In this document: one piece after another, positions 26,186 through 33,894 of the stretch
Position numbering within the stretch: position 1 is the first letter of the stretch
Layout of the letters: each line of letters starts with the position of its first letter
Assembly: GCA_025463055.1 (NCBI GenBank)
Contig: JAOAPV010000029.1
Coordinates: 1-33,894, forward strand
Direction of reading: 5' to 3'
Length of the DNA stretch: 33,894 nucleotides
Source of the DNA: Candidatus Acidiferrum typicum
GTDB lineage: Bacteria; Acidobacteriota; Terriglobia; Acidiferrales; UBA7541
Made by a program: the position numbers and the translations under genes
Notes under the pieces: model-generated
Databases searched by the model: none
Told to the model about the DNA's origin: nothing
Seen by the model: the letters and a program-made list of their open reading frames with translations, nothing else

Positions 26186-27412
26186 TTATGCCGCGGGAAG
26201 GAGCTCTACTTTAATCCAACCGGGCTCGCGGCGGTCAAAAAGTTTATACGCTTCGATGGCGGACGTGAGCGGCTCCAGATTGGTGAGCACAGACGAGAGA
26301 TTGACAACGCCGGTGCGAATCAAATCGACGAGCTTCGGAATGTATTTGCGGTGATTGCAGTTGCCCTGGCGGATGCTGAGATTTTTGTTCATAGCCTTGC
26401 CAATGGGAAAGGTTTGCGCGGTTTCCGGGTAAACGCCGATGATGCTGAGCGTTCCCGCTTTCGCGAGCGCCTCAACGGCCCATTGCAACGCTTGCGACGG
26501 AGCTGCGCCGGGATTCCAGTTCGCGCCCTGGGGCTTGCGTTGAGGGGCAATCTTCTGCGCTTCTTTGTCAAACTCCTTATCCTTCTCTCGATCGCGCGCG
26601 GGCTCGCGATCGTGCGCGGGGCCGTTCGAAGGGCGATTGGCATCCACGCCTACGGCGTCCACGGCGCGATCGACGCCGATTCCATCCGTCAGTTCGCGAA
26701 TGGTTTCGACGGGATCCTCAGTACTGAAATTGATAATCTCGGCGCCTTGGTCCTGCGCCATTTCCAAGCGCGTGGAGATCGTATCGATGGCAATAATGCG
26801 GCCGGCGCCGAAGAGTTTGCAGCTTGCGATCACGAATTGCCCCACGGGACCGCAGCCAAAGACCGCCACTGTTGATCCCGGGTGAATATTTGCAATGTCT
26901 GCGCCGAAATAGCCCGTGGGGAAAATATCCGAGGTGAGGATGGCTTGATCGTCGGTCACTTCTTCAGGGAGCTTGATCAAGCCAACGTTGGCGAAAGGAA
27001 TGCGCGCGTACTCGGCTTGGAGACCATCGAATGGCCCGGTGTTCTTCGGGCCCCCGAAAAACGCGGTACCTGCGAGCTTGCCGTTTGGATTCGCGTTGTC
27101 GCATTGCGCATAGTAGCCGGCCCGGCAGTACGAGCAAGACCCGCACGCAATCGTGGACGCGATGACCACGCGATCTCCCGGCTTAACATTGCGAACCGCT
27201 TTGCCAACTTCTTCGACGACGCCTACGCCTTCATGACCGAGGATAGTGCCTTCTTGCATACCGGGCACGGTGCCACGCACGAAATGCAAATCGGTGCCGC
27301 AGATAGCGCTGGCGGTCAAACGCACAATGGCATCGAAGTCGTGCTTGATGGAAGGCTCTTTGACATTGTCCAGTCGAATATCTCCAACCCCATGGAAAAC
27401 GACGGCTTTCAT
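26186..27412 (-). CDS. Zinc-dependent alcohol dehydrogenase (MDR family)
   Basis: A 408-residue medium-chain dehydrogenase. The catalytic zinc ligands are in SAICGTDLHFVRG and GHEGVGVVEEVGK, the structural zinc cysteines in CGSCSYCRAGYYAQC, and the Rossmann motif in AVFGCGPVGQFVIASCKLFG followed by an Asp (IAIDTISTRLE) that favours NAD. The subfamily resembles glutathione-independent formaldehyde dehydrogenase-like enzymes. A charged insert (about residues 262-300, rich in Asp/Arg/Lys/Glu) precedes GALSIIGVY-type sequence (AGTLSIIGVYPETAQ) and appears to be a subfamily trait. The exact substrate cannot be read from sequence. ATG 27412 has GGAG 8 nt upstream. Confidence 0.9.
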   Translation of the reverse strand: MKAVVFHGVGDIRLDNVKEPSIKHDFDAIVRLTASAICGTDLHFVRGTVPGMQEGTILGHEGVGVVEEVGKAVRNVKPGDRVVIASTIACGSCSYCRAGYYAQCDNANPNGKLAGTAFFGGPKNTGPFDGLQAEYARIPFANVGLIKLPEEVTDDQAILTSDIFPTGYFGADIANIHPGSTVAVFGCGPVGQFVIASCKLFGAGRIIAIDTISTRLEMAQDQGAEIINFSTEDPVETIRELTDGIGVDRAVDAVGVDANRPSNGPAHDREPARDREKDKEFDKEAQKIAPQRKPQGANWNPGAAPSQALQWAVEALAKAGTLSIIGVYPETAQTFPIGKAMNKNLSIRQGNCNHRKYIPKLVDLIRTGVVNLSSVLTNLEPLTSAIEAYKLFDRREPGWIKVELLPAA

Positions 27413-27462
27413 AGTCTTTCTCCAGAAAAGTCATTTGGATTTTCTTGTCCTGGAAATGCGCG

Positions 27463-27624
27463 CTATCGTGACGCGCGCCGCTGCCGGGCGACCTTGGCGC
27501 CCCGCCTACCGAGAGCGGTGCGAACCGACTTCGGTAAATGGGCGATAGTGCGCTTGCGCTTGGCCGCTTGAGCCGCTTTCTTGCTATTTGTTCTAGCGGC
27601 TTTTTTTTGCTTTGCGGTTGCCAT
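27463..27624 (-). CDS. Small lysine/arginine-rich basic protein (53 aa)
   Basis: A short frame from ATG 27624 to TAG 27463 with an excellent ribosome site (AAGGAG, 7 nt before the ATG). The product begins MATAKQKKAARTNSKKAAQA and ends with ALGRRGAKVARQRRASR. About 40% of residues are Lys or Arg and Ala is abundant, as in histone H1-like tails and small nucleoid-associated proteins. No acidic residue is present. It could coat DNA or RNA or be a stress-induced small protein. Family membership is not recognised with certainty. It is transcribed upstream of the alcohol dehydrogenase (50-nt gap). Confidence 0.65.
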   Translation of the reverse strand: MATAKQKKAARTNSKKAAQAAKRKRTIAHLPKSVRTALGRRGAKVARQRRASR

Positions 27625-27699
27625 GACCATTCTCCTTTTCTGAGAAACAAAAGCCGCAGGGCTGCGAAGACTCCGCCCTGCGTTACAGGGGAAATATCC

Positions 27700-28455
27700 T
27701 CATTCGGTCTGGATGCCTAGTTCCTCGATGTGCTCAAGGAGGTCGGCTGGATCTTCATAGACGCGATATGCGCCGGCGCGCTCCAGCTCCGAGTCCGCAT
27801 AGCCGCCGCACAACAACCCTACGCCGAGAGCTTTCATGCGCTGGGCGGCGAGGAGATCCCAGGGACTATCGCCAATCACGATGGATTCCAGCGGCGAAAC
27901 ACCGAGGCGCTGCGCAGCCACAACGAAGGAATCGGGCGCCGGTTTCGCCGTTGCGACGTCGTCACCGGTTATCACCGGCACTGTGGAAGGAATGTCGAAG
28001 TTTTTGAGCAACTGCTCCACTTGCGCGCGTTCGCCGCTGGTGGCGATAGCCCAGCGAGCACCGATTCTTTCGAAACACTCCAACAACTCTTTCGCGCCGG
28101 CGTGGGTGCGAATCTCAGGTATTTTCTTTTTGAAGATGCCGCTGCGTACGCGTTCTATGGACTGGATTTCCGCCTTGTCAATATTTTTTCCGAGCTCGCG
28201 TAGAAGGGCGGGAAGGAACAGTTTGCCGCTCATCCCGATGCGGCGGTGAATTTTCCAGTTGGGCAAACGAATTTCGGCGTCTTCGAGGGCCTCGCGCCAA
28301 GCTACGACGTGTTCGTAGACGCTGTCAACCAGCGTGCCATCAAGATCAAGAAGAAGAGGGGGAATGGATTGCGCAGCGTCAGGCTTACGAACCACACGCA
28401 TGCCGCTATTGGCTTGTGTGCCGGGGCGAAGCCTGCTGTGAGTATTGTGCTGCAT
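27700..28455 (-). CDS. HAD-superfamily phosphatase
   Basis: A haloacid dehalogenase-type hydrolase with an alpha-helical C1 cap, similar to phosphoglycolate phosphatase or beta-phosphoglucomutase-like enzymes. Motif I is PLLLDLDGTLVDS with two catalytic Asp, motif II WAIATSG, and motif III/IV are the Lys in ATAKPAPDSFV and VIGDSPWDLLAA. The product is 251 residues from ATG 28455. The first ~30 residues are not conserved in pattern, and ATG 28401 would remove most of them. The substrate is unknown. The gap upstream (28456-28641) holds no gene that could be supported. Confidence 0.85.
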   Translation of the reverse strand: MQHNTHSRLRPGTQANSGMRVVRKPDAAQSIPPLLLDLDGTLVDSVYEHVVAWREALEDAEIRLPNWKIHRRIGMSGKLFLPALLRELGKNIDKAEIQSIERVRSGIFKKKIPEIRTHAGAKELLECFERIGARWAIATSGERAQVEQLLKNFDIPSTVPVITGDDVATAKPAPDSFVVAAQRLGVSPLESIVIGDSPWDLLAAQRMKALGVGLLCGGYADSELERAGAYRVYEDPADLLEHIEELGIQTE

Positions 28456-28641
28456 TCATCTGCCGCAGAACCTGTGCTGCGACCGCGTGTCCCAAGTCCA
28501 GTTTGGAGGAGTGGCTAAATGTTTCTATACCTAGTTCTTTGTATTTTTTTGAAAAGCGCAGACTTTCGCACTGTTAGTGACGACAGGCTGACATAGGACG
28601 AACAAAAAAGATGTGTGTGCGTCAACTTCTCGCCGCCGCGA

Positions 28642-29973
28642 CTACTTCTTGCCGGCAGCGGGAGTGGGCTTTACATCTGCGGCGAGCTTTTGAAGATCGG
28701 TAACGGCGGAGGAATCGAGTTGATAAAATGACGGGTCATTTTCGCGCTTTGCGATGTAGTTGTCGCCAGATTTTGAAATTGAAGCCTTTTCGACGCGCTT
28801 GCCGTCATTTGAAGTGACTGTCAATTCAATGACGGGTGTGGTGAAGCCAGAGTCAACAAATTTGCTGGCAGATAGCTCGCGAATTTTGTCGATCAGAGAT
28901 TGAACGCTCGCGGAGTCCAGCTTTTTGCTATCAGCGGACCACCAATCCTGCCCACCCTTAGTCAGAAAATAGGCTTTCGTGCCATCGCGGAGCTCAACCT
29001 TCGTGGGATCGTCATAGCCGAAATCGAAGAGTTTCTTGTTTCGAAAGTCGTCGACATTTTTGTCGACCCCGGAGCCCAGGTCACTTGGCACTTTGTAGAT
29101 GCCGGGAACCGCCGAGGATTTCGCGTAGTAGTCGCTTTTGCTCTTTCGGATTTGCAGGTCTTGCGTGCTGTCGCTGTCGGTGACTTTGGCGGTGGCGATT
29201 TGCGTTCCGGAGGCAAATGCGGCGGCGGCTTTCTTGGCATCCGCGTCGCTGGACGTGGCTTCCATCTTGGTCTCGCGCAGCTTGCGAACGATTTCCTCGA
29301 CTTGGAAATTATCGGCGCGGGATGGCTTGGGCTTGACGATTTGCCACTCCTGTTTGTTGCGGCCGAATTCGATGTCTTGCTTTTTCGTGACGAGTTCCAC
29401 TTGGCTGAGCTTGTCGAAATCGAGGGTGAGCAAACGCTTGTCTCGAAGATCGTTCGCAGTCTTGTCGAGGCTGGATTTGTTATAGCTCGCGACGGTGAAG
29501 ACGCGCGGGTCGCCTTCAAGCTTCGCGAAAACGGCGCTACCAGCAGGAGTGTCGTCGCCGAGGAGCAGCTTTTGCGGCTTGGAGTCTTTGCTTGTGACGC
29601 CGAGCTCAAGGGAAGGCTGCGTAAGGCCGTATTGGCCCAGGTCCGCTGCTTTATCTTCTACGAGGCGATCGGAATTCAGCGACGATACGCTGGAGAGCAG
29701 GCTTGAGACAGCTTCCTGGTCGGCGCCGAGTGGCTTGGGCGCGGTGATCTGCCACTTGCCGGCATCGCCTTTTGCGAGAGCCAACTCTTCCCCGCCCTTC
29801 TTCTTGATTTCAATTTTGGAAATGTCTTCCTGCTTCAGGTTGAGAATCTTTGGCGGTGTATCGATGGAAGCTTTGGCGGTGTTCTCGGACGCGGGGTGAC
29901 GATTGGACCAGTAGAGCACGCCGCTTAGAGCGGCGAGTACGACGGCAGCGATGAGCAGCCCGGTGTTTTTCAT
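28642..29973 (-). CDS. DUF4340 membrane-anchored protein of a Gld-type ABC system
   Basis: A 443-residue protein with an N-terminal anchor (GLLIAAVVLAALSGVLYWSN), followed by a long periplasmic region of repeated beta-rich DUF4340 modules (for example ILNLKQEDISKIEIKKKGGE, WQITAPKPLGADQEAVSSLL, KLLLGDDTPAGSAVFAKLEG, LLTLDFDKLSQVELVTKKQD). The repeating plan (backbone strand, WxI-P-x-AD, VxxLL, then GDxT/FA) is the family's signature. The tail is Ala/Pro/Lys-rich. It is the last gene of the four-gene set, 39 nt after the GldG-like gene. In other bacteria DUF4340 proteins accompany such ABC exporters, with role unknown. Confidence 0.9.
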   Translation of the reverse strand: MKNTGLLIAAVVLAALSGVLYWSNRHPASENTAKASIDTPPKILNLKQEDISKIEIKKKGGEELALAKGDAGKWQITAPKPLGADQEAVSSLLSSVSSLNSDRLVEDKAADLGQYGLTQPSLELGVTSKDSKPQKLLLGDDTPAGSAVFAKLEGDPRVFTVASYNKSSLDKTANDLRDKRLLTLDFDKLSQVELVTKKQDIEFGRNKQEWQIVKPKPSRADNFQVEEIVRKLRETKMEATSSDADAKKAAAAFASGTQIATAKVTDSDSTQDLQIRKSKSDYYAKSSAVPGIYKVPSDLGSGVDKNVDDFRNKKLFDFGYDDPTKVELRDGTKAYFLTKGGQDWWSADSKKLDSASVQSLIDKIRELSASKFVDSGFTTPVIELTVTSNDGKRVEKASISKSGDNYIAKRENDPSFYQLDSSAVTDLQKLAADVKPTPAAGKK

Positions 29974-30012
29974 GAGTTTGGTCCCGAGAGCGACAGTTTC
30001 ATCTCGCGCCTA

Positions 30013-31389
30013 CTACCTTCTACGCCACCACACCGAGACGCCGGCGAAGACGACGATCAGCGGCAGGAGGAATTGGCTAGTCAGGCGAACCCAATTCATT
30101 TGCGCGCGGGTGAGGGTGATGCGGCGGTCTTCCGGTTCTTTCGGGCGAATGGAGATCAAATCTTCGTCGGACGAAAGCCAGTTCATGGTATTGAGGGCCA
30201 AGTCGCGATTGCCGTTGAATCTGATGAAAGAATTGGCAGCCCATGCGGAACTGCCGATGACCACAAAGCGGCCCTGCGAATTTTCTTTGCCGGTGTTGTA
30301 GCTACCAGCGGCGGCGATGGTCATCGGGCCTTTTTTGTTCTTGGGGTCACTAGGATTGACCTCTGGCGAATTAAGTTTCTCAGTGGCCAGGCTGGACTCC
30401 GAAGAACCAAACAATTTTTGCACCGTGGTCTTTGAGCCGCTCTTTACGTCGATAGAGCGGGAAAGCGGAAAGCCTGTCGCGGTACCTTTCATTTCGCTGA
30501 CGATAGGATGTGAGTCGTAGCTGGTGACGAGAGCAACTTGAGGACCGAGCCCGGCAAGCTGACCGATGGGATTCATGTCCAGAATCAAATCTTTATCGAC
30601 CGCTACGCCCCAATCTTTCAGCACGGCAGTCAGCGCATCATTATCGGCGACTTCAGAGTGGCCCATTTTTAGCGGGGGATCGAGCATAAAGAGCGCGCGG
30701 CCCCCGTCTTCGACGAATTTCTTGATGGCATCGACTTCCGGCTGCTGATAATCGCCGCTCGGGCCGGCCACAACCAGGACCGTGCAGTCGCTGGGGATTT
30801 CCGCTTTTTGCAGGAGGTTAATGGATTTCGCAGCGTACTCGTCTTTGCCTAGCAATTCCTTGAACTGGGAATAGCCGCTGCGGCCGGAATCGTCGATCTG
30901 GTGCTCGCCGCTTCCGGTGACAAAGCAAACGGTACGCGTGGTGTTCTTCAGGTCGCGAATGAACGCGCCGGTGATGCCTTCTTCGTTCAAGCCTTTGGCT
31001 TCCTGTTTGTTGGCGCCAATCTGAACGATGGTGGTTCCGTAGTTCTTGATGCCGGCTTCGCGCGCCAGTTGGGGCTTTTTGTCGGGATCAACGTATTCGA
31101 CATGGACCTTGTGCGAGAGATTCGCGTAGAGATCGAGCTGGTCCTTTGCGGCTTGGAACCGGCTGGCCTGGTCATAGTAGGTGACCGTGGCGTCTTGCTT
31201 CAGGCCCTTGACGATCTTCACGGTCTGGTCGGAAAGGCTGTAACGCTTGTTGGAAGTCGTGTCGTACGACTTGTCGTAGCGATTAGCCAGGACGTTCGCG
31301 GTTGCAATGATAGCGACGACCACCAGGACATATGTGGCAGCGTATGCCGCGTACTTCGTTTGGCGGGCTTTCAAGAATTGAGCGCTCAC
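30013..31389 (-). CDS. GldG-like ABC auxiliary protein
   Basis: A 458-residue membrane protein of the GldG/ABC-transporter auxiliary family. An N-terminal membrane helix (YAAYAATYVLVVVAIIATAN) and one at the extreme C-terminus (FLLPLIVVFAGVSVWWRRR) flank a large periplasmic domain. Family features are DTTSNKRYSLSDQTVKIVKG after the first helix, VEYVDPDKKPQLAREAGI, CFVTGSGEHQIDDSGRSGY, and the glutamine-amidotransferase-like region TVLVVAGPSGDYQQPEVDAI with FVEDGGRALFMLDPPL. GTG at 31389 lies 1 nt after the permease stop, so coupling is likely. The cargo is unknown. In Bacteroidetes GldG acts with GldA/F in gliding, which cannot be assumed here. Confidence 0.9.
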   Translation of the reverse strand: MSAQFLKARQTKYAAYAATYVLVVVAIIATANVLANRYDKSYDTTSNKRYSLSDQTVKIVKGLKQDATVTYYDQASRFQAAKDQLDLYANLSHKVHVEYVDPDKKPQLAREAGIKNYGTTIVQIGANKQEAKGLNEEGITGAFIRDLKNTTRTVCFVTGSGEHQIDDSGRSGYSQFKELLGKDEYAAKSINLLQKAEIPSDCTVLVVAGPSGDYQQPEVDAIKKFVEDGGRALFMLDPPLKMGHSEVADNDALTAVLKDWGVAVDKDLILDMNPIGQLAGLGPQVALVTSYDSHPIVSEMKGTATGFPLSRSIDVKSGSKTTVQKLFGSSESSLATEKLNSPEVNPSDPKNKKGPMTIAAAGSYNTGKENSQGRFVVIGSSAWAANSFIRFNGNRDLALNTMNWLSSDEDLISIRPKEPEDRRITLTRAQMNWVRLTSQFLLPLIVVFAGVSVWWRRR

Positions 31390-31390
31390 G

Positions 31391-32158
31391 TTAGGACCTC
31401 CACCGCAGGGACTCCATGGAGCGAGCGGTCAGGAAGAGTCCGAAGAAAATTAGAGTGACGTAGAAAATAGCGTCCTTGGCGTCCAGCAATCCCTTTGCGA
31501 AAGACTCGAAATGGGTGATGACGGACATGTAGGACAGGACGCGGGCCCACGTGGCGGTCTCGTAGCCGCTGACCCATTCGAGGACCCACAGCAGCAAGCA
31601 GACGCCAAAGGTCGCCGCGCCGGCGATGATTTGGTTCTTCGTCAGCGTGGAAATGAATGTTCCGATGGCGAGCAGTGCCCCAGCTTGCAACAGCAAACCG
31701 AGATAGCCGATCACTAGCGGCTTCCAGTCCGGATGGCCGTACCTGAAAATAAAAAGAAAATTGATCGCGGTGAGCAGCAGCATGGAGGCGTACAGAACCA
31801 TGGCGGAAAGCCACTTGCCGAGGATTACTTCGACATCACTGACCGGCGACGTGGCGAGCAGCTCGATGGTGCCAGTACGCTTTTCTTCCGCAAACAGCCG
31901 CATGGTGATCATGGGGATGAGGAACAAGCCGATGACGCTGACGTTCGAGAGCAGCGGGCGGATGACTTCCTCGTTGACGTTCATCGGCATCATCTGGCCG
32001 CGCATCTGCGATTCCATGCCGCGGAAAACGAAGTAGCCGAGAATGTTCCAGAAGAAAAAGCCGAAGATGACGGCAAACATGGCCAGCAAAATATACGCAA
32101 CCGGAGAAACGAAATAGCTGCGCAGCTCTTTGCGGCAGATGATCCAGACGTTTCGCAT
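31391..32158 (-). CDS. ABC-2 type permease (GldF-like)
   Basis: A 255-residue integral membrane protein with about six hydrophobic helices, including VAYILLAMFAVIFGFFFWNI, VSVIGLFLIPMITMRLFAEE, MVLYASMLLLTAINFLFIF, LVIGYLGLLLQAGALLAIGT and FGVCLLLWVLEWVSG. The hallmark ABC-2 segment MRLFAEEKRTGTIELLATSP and SDVEVILGKWLSAM follow the second helix. The first periplasmic loop is Met-rich (MESQMRGQMMPMNVNEE). Its ATG directly abuts the ATPase stop codon, and its stop is 1 nt before the GldG-like start, so the three genes are tightly coupled. Confidence 0.92.
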   Translation of the reverse strand: MRNVWIICRKELRSYFVSPVAYILLAMFAVIFGFFFWNILGYFVFRGMESQMRGQMMPMNVNEEVIRPLLSNVSVIGLFLIPMITMRLFAEEKRTGTIELLATSPVSDVEVILGKWLSAMVLYASMLLLTAINFLFIFRYGHPDWKPLVIGYLGLLLQAGALLAIGTFISTLTKNQIIAGAATFGVCLLLWVLEWVSGYETATWARVLSYMSVITHFESFAKGLLDAKDAIFYVTLIFFGLFLTARSMESLRWRS

Positions 32159-33145
<987 letters not shown>

Positions 33146-33168
33146 AAGAATTTAGCTTTACACAACGA

Positions 33169-33186
33169 TGTACAACTTTTTGTACA
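33169..33186. promoter_or_regulatory. Perfect 7-4-7 inverted repeat, candidate operator
   Basis: TGTACAA (33169-33175), four bases, TTGTACA (33180-33186). It sits just upstream of the ABC operon and about 205 nt before the DUF2911 gene, where a dimeric repressor could block the minus-strand promoter. The regulator is not in the window. A possible minus-strand -35 (TTGTAC) overlaps the repeat. Confidence 0.5.
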
Positions 33187-33391
33187 ACTTGAAGCAACTC
33201 CAACCGCAGTTGCAAACAACTTTAATGCGAATGCTTATGTTAAGAAGTGAAGGCGTTCTTGTCAAACGGGTGGGGTCCAGGTTCATGCTCCGTGACCTGC
33301 TCACGAGTCTGCCGCACCGTCCGTCTATGCCAACAGCAATGTGTGGAATGCCGTGTTAAGAACGGTTCCCAATTGTGACGGGGAGGTGTGT

Positions 33392-33894
33392 ATGCGGAGA
33401 TTCTTTATTTCTTGTGCGAGCTTTGCGCTGGCCATCGGCGGTTTTGCCGGAGTTGCAGAGGCGCAATTCAAAAATGGCGGGCAGGCCGTGGAGCTGCGAC
33501 TTCCGACGCTCAGCCAGCGCGCCATCAGCACGCAGCGGATCGGACTTACGGATATCACCGTGAACTATTGCCGTCCGCTTGTGGGCGGGCGCGAAATTTG
33601 GGGCAAGGCAGTTCCCTACGGGCAGCCTTGGCGCTCGGGAGCGAATGAGAACACGACCATCTCGTTCACCGACGATGTTTCCGTCGAAGGGCACGCGCTG
33701 CCGGCCGGCACGTACGGCCTGCACAAGATTCCCGCGGCGGATCAATGGACGATTATTTTTTCCAAGAATTCCACGTCTTGGGGAAGCTTTAGCTATGACC
33801 AAAAAGAAGATGCGCTGCGCGTCACGGTTAAGCCTCATGCCGCCGAGTTTGTGGAGGCGCTGGCCTATTCCTTCGACGACCCCAAGCCTGATTC
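33392..33894 (+). CDS. DUF2911 exported protein (partial, C-terminus cut)
   Basis: The frame is open from ATG 33392, preceded by a strong ribosome site GGGAGGTG (33381-33388), to the window end, so 167 residues are visible. The signal peptide RRFFISCASFALAIGGFAGV is cleaved around AEA-Q. The DUF2911 domain follows: ITVNYCRPLVGGREIWGKAV, PYGQPWRSGANENTTISFTD, LPAGTYGLHKIP, WTIIFSKNSTSWGSFSYD and DALRVTVKP. The family is periplasmic or secreted and of unknown function, found mainly in Bacteroidetes and Acidobacteria. A TPR region follows in some members; here the 3' end is missing. Confidence 0.93.
   Translation, partial: MRRFFISCASFALAIGGFAGVAEAQFKNGGQAVELRLPTLSQRAISTQRIGLTDITVNYCRPLVGGREIWGKAVPYGQPWRSGANENTTISFTDDVSVEGHALPAGTYGLHKIPAADQWTIIFSKNSTSWGSFSYDQKEDALRVTVKPHAAEFVEALAYSFDDPKPD

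Noticed and set aside
26510-26640. Charged insert in the alcohol dehydrogenase as a foreign insertion
   Set aside because: A similar Lys/Glu-rich segment followed by PQG-NW-PG-APSQ appears to be normal for this subfamily, so it is not evidence of an insertion.
26882-27571. 229-codon plus-strand frame
   Set aside because: Antisense to the zinc alcohol dehydrogenase and the small basic gene.
27231-27650. 139-codon minus-strand frame covering the small basic gene
   Set aside because: It is in another frame, runs into the alcohol dehydrogenase gene and has no matched ribosome site; the 53-residue frame has one.

Overview
The window looks like a chromosomal segment of an Acidobacteriota bacterium (Terriglobia-like soil lineage; inference). 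The grounds are two tandem vWFA proteins of the type that is abundant in Acidobacteria, a lipid A/Kdo (Gram-negative outer membrane) gene set, many exported TPR and repeat proteins, a DUF2911 protein and moderately high GC. No rRNA, tRNA, CRISPR array, transposase or prophage gene was found.

Layout. (1) 1-9048: the 5' part of uvrC (minus, cut by the window edge), a small exported TPR gene (plus), then a tight minus-strand run of uvrA, an exported TPR protein, two small exported helical proteins and an SprT-like metalloprotease. A toast-rack membrane protein lies upstream of uvrA. (2) 9216-13492: deoB, another exported TPR protein, and two tandem vWFA genes on the minus strand. (3) 13733-23584: a dispersed but complete Kdo module in the order kdsB, pyrG, kdsA, kdsD, kdsC, ppa. 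It is interrupted by a minus-strand OB-like/lipoprotein pair (14670-16708), and between pyrG and kdsA by a DUF433/DUF5615 toxin-antitoxin-like pair and a Cys/His-motif gene with its own near-consensus promoter. (4) 23698-24899: a deiodinase-family gene with an in-frame TGA at the catalytic position, most likely a selenoprotein, overlapping a gluconokinase gene by 4 nt. (5) 24947-28455, minus: a DUF155/RMD1-like membrane protein, a zinc alcohol dehydrogenase, a 53-residue lysine/arginine-rich protein and a HAD phosphatase. (6) 28642-33145, minus: a four-gene Gld-type ABC system (ATPase, permease, GldG-like, DUF4340) with a perfect inverted repeat just upstream. (7) 33392 to the end: the start of a DUF2911 exported protein.

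How the genes work together. KdsD makes arabinose-5-phosphate, KdsA condenses it with PEP, KdsC removes the phosphate and KdsB activates Kdo with CTP. PyrG supplies that CTP and Ppa removes the pyrophosphate KdsB releases, so the 10-kb stretch holds the pathway plus its energetic supports.

The most interesting item is the deiodinase-like selenoprotein. The frame stays open on both sides of the TGA, and the junction reads GSYT-U-PPFR, the family active-site signature. The TGA lies in a 7-bp stem enclosing a 5-bp hairpin with a GGC loop, at bacterial-SECIS distance. The downstream gluconokinase gene has no visible Shine-Dalgarno site and overlaps the stop codon, so its expression may depend on UGA readthrough.
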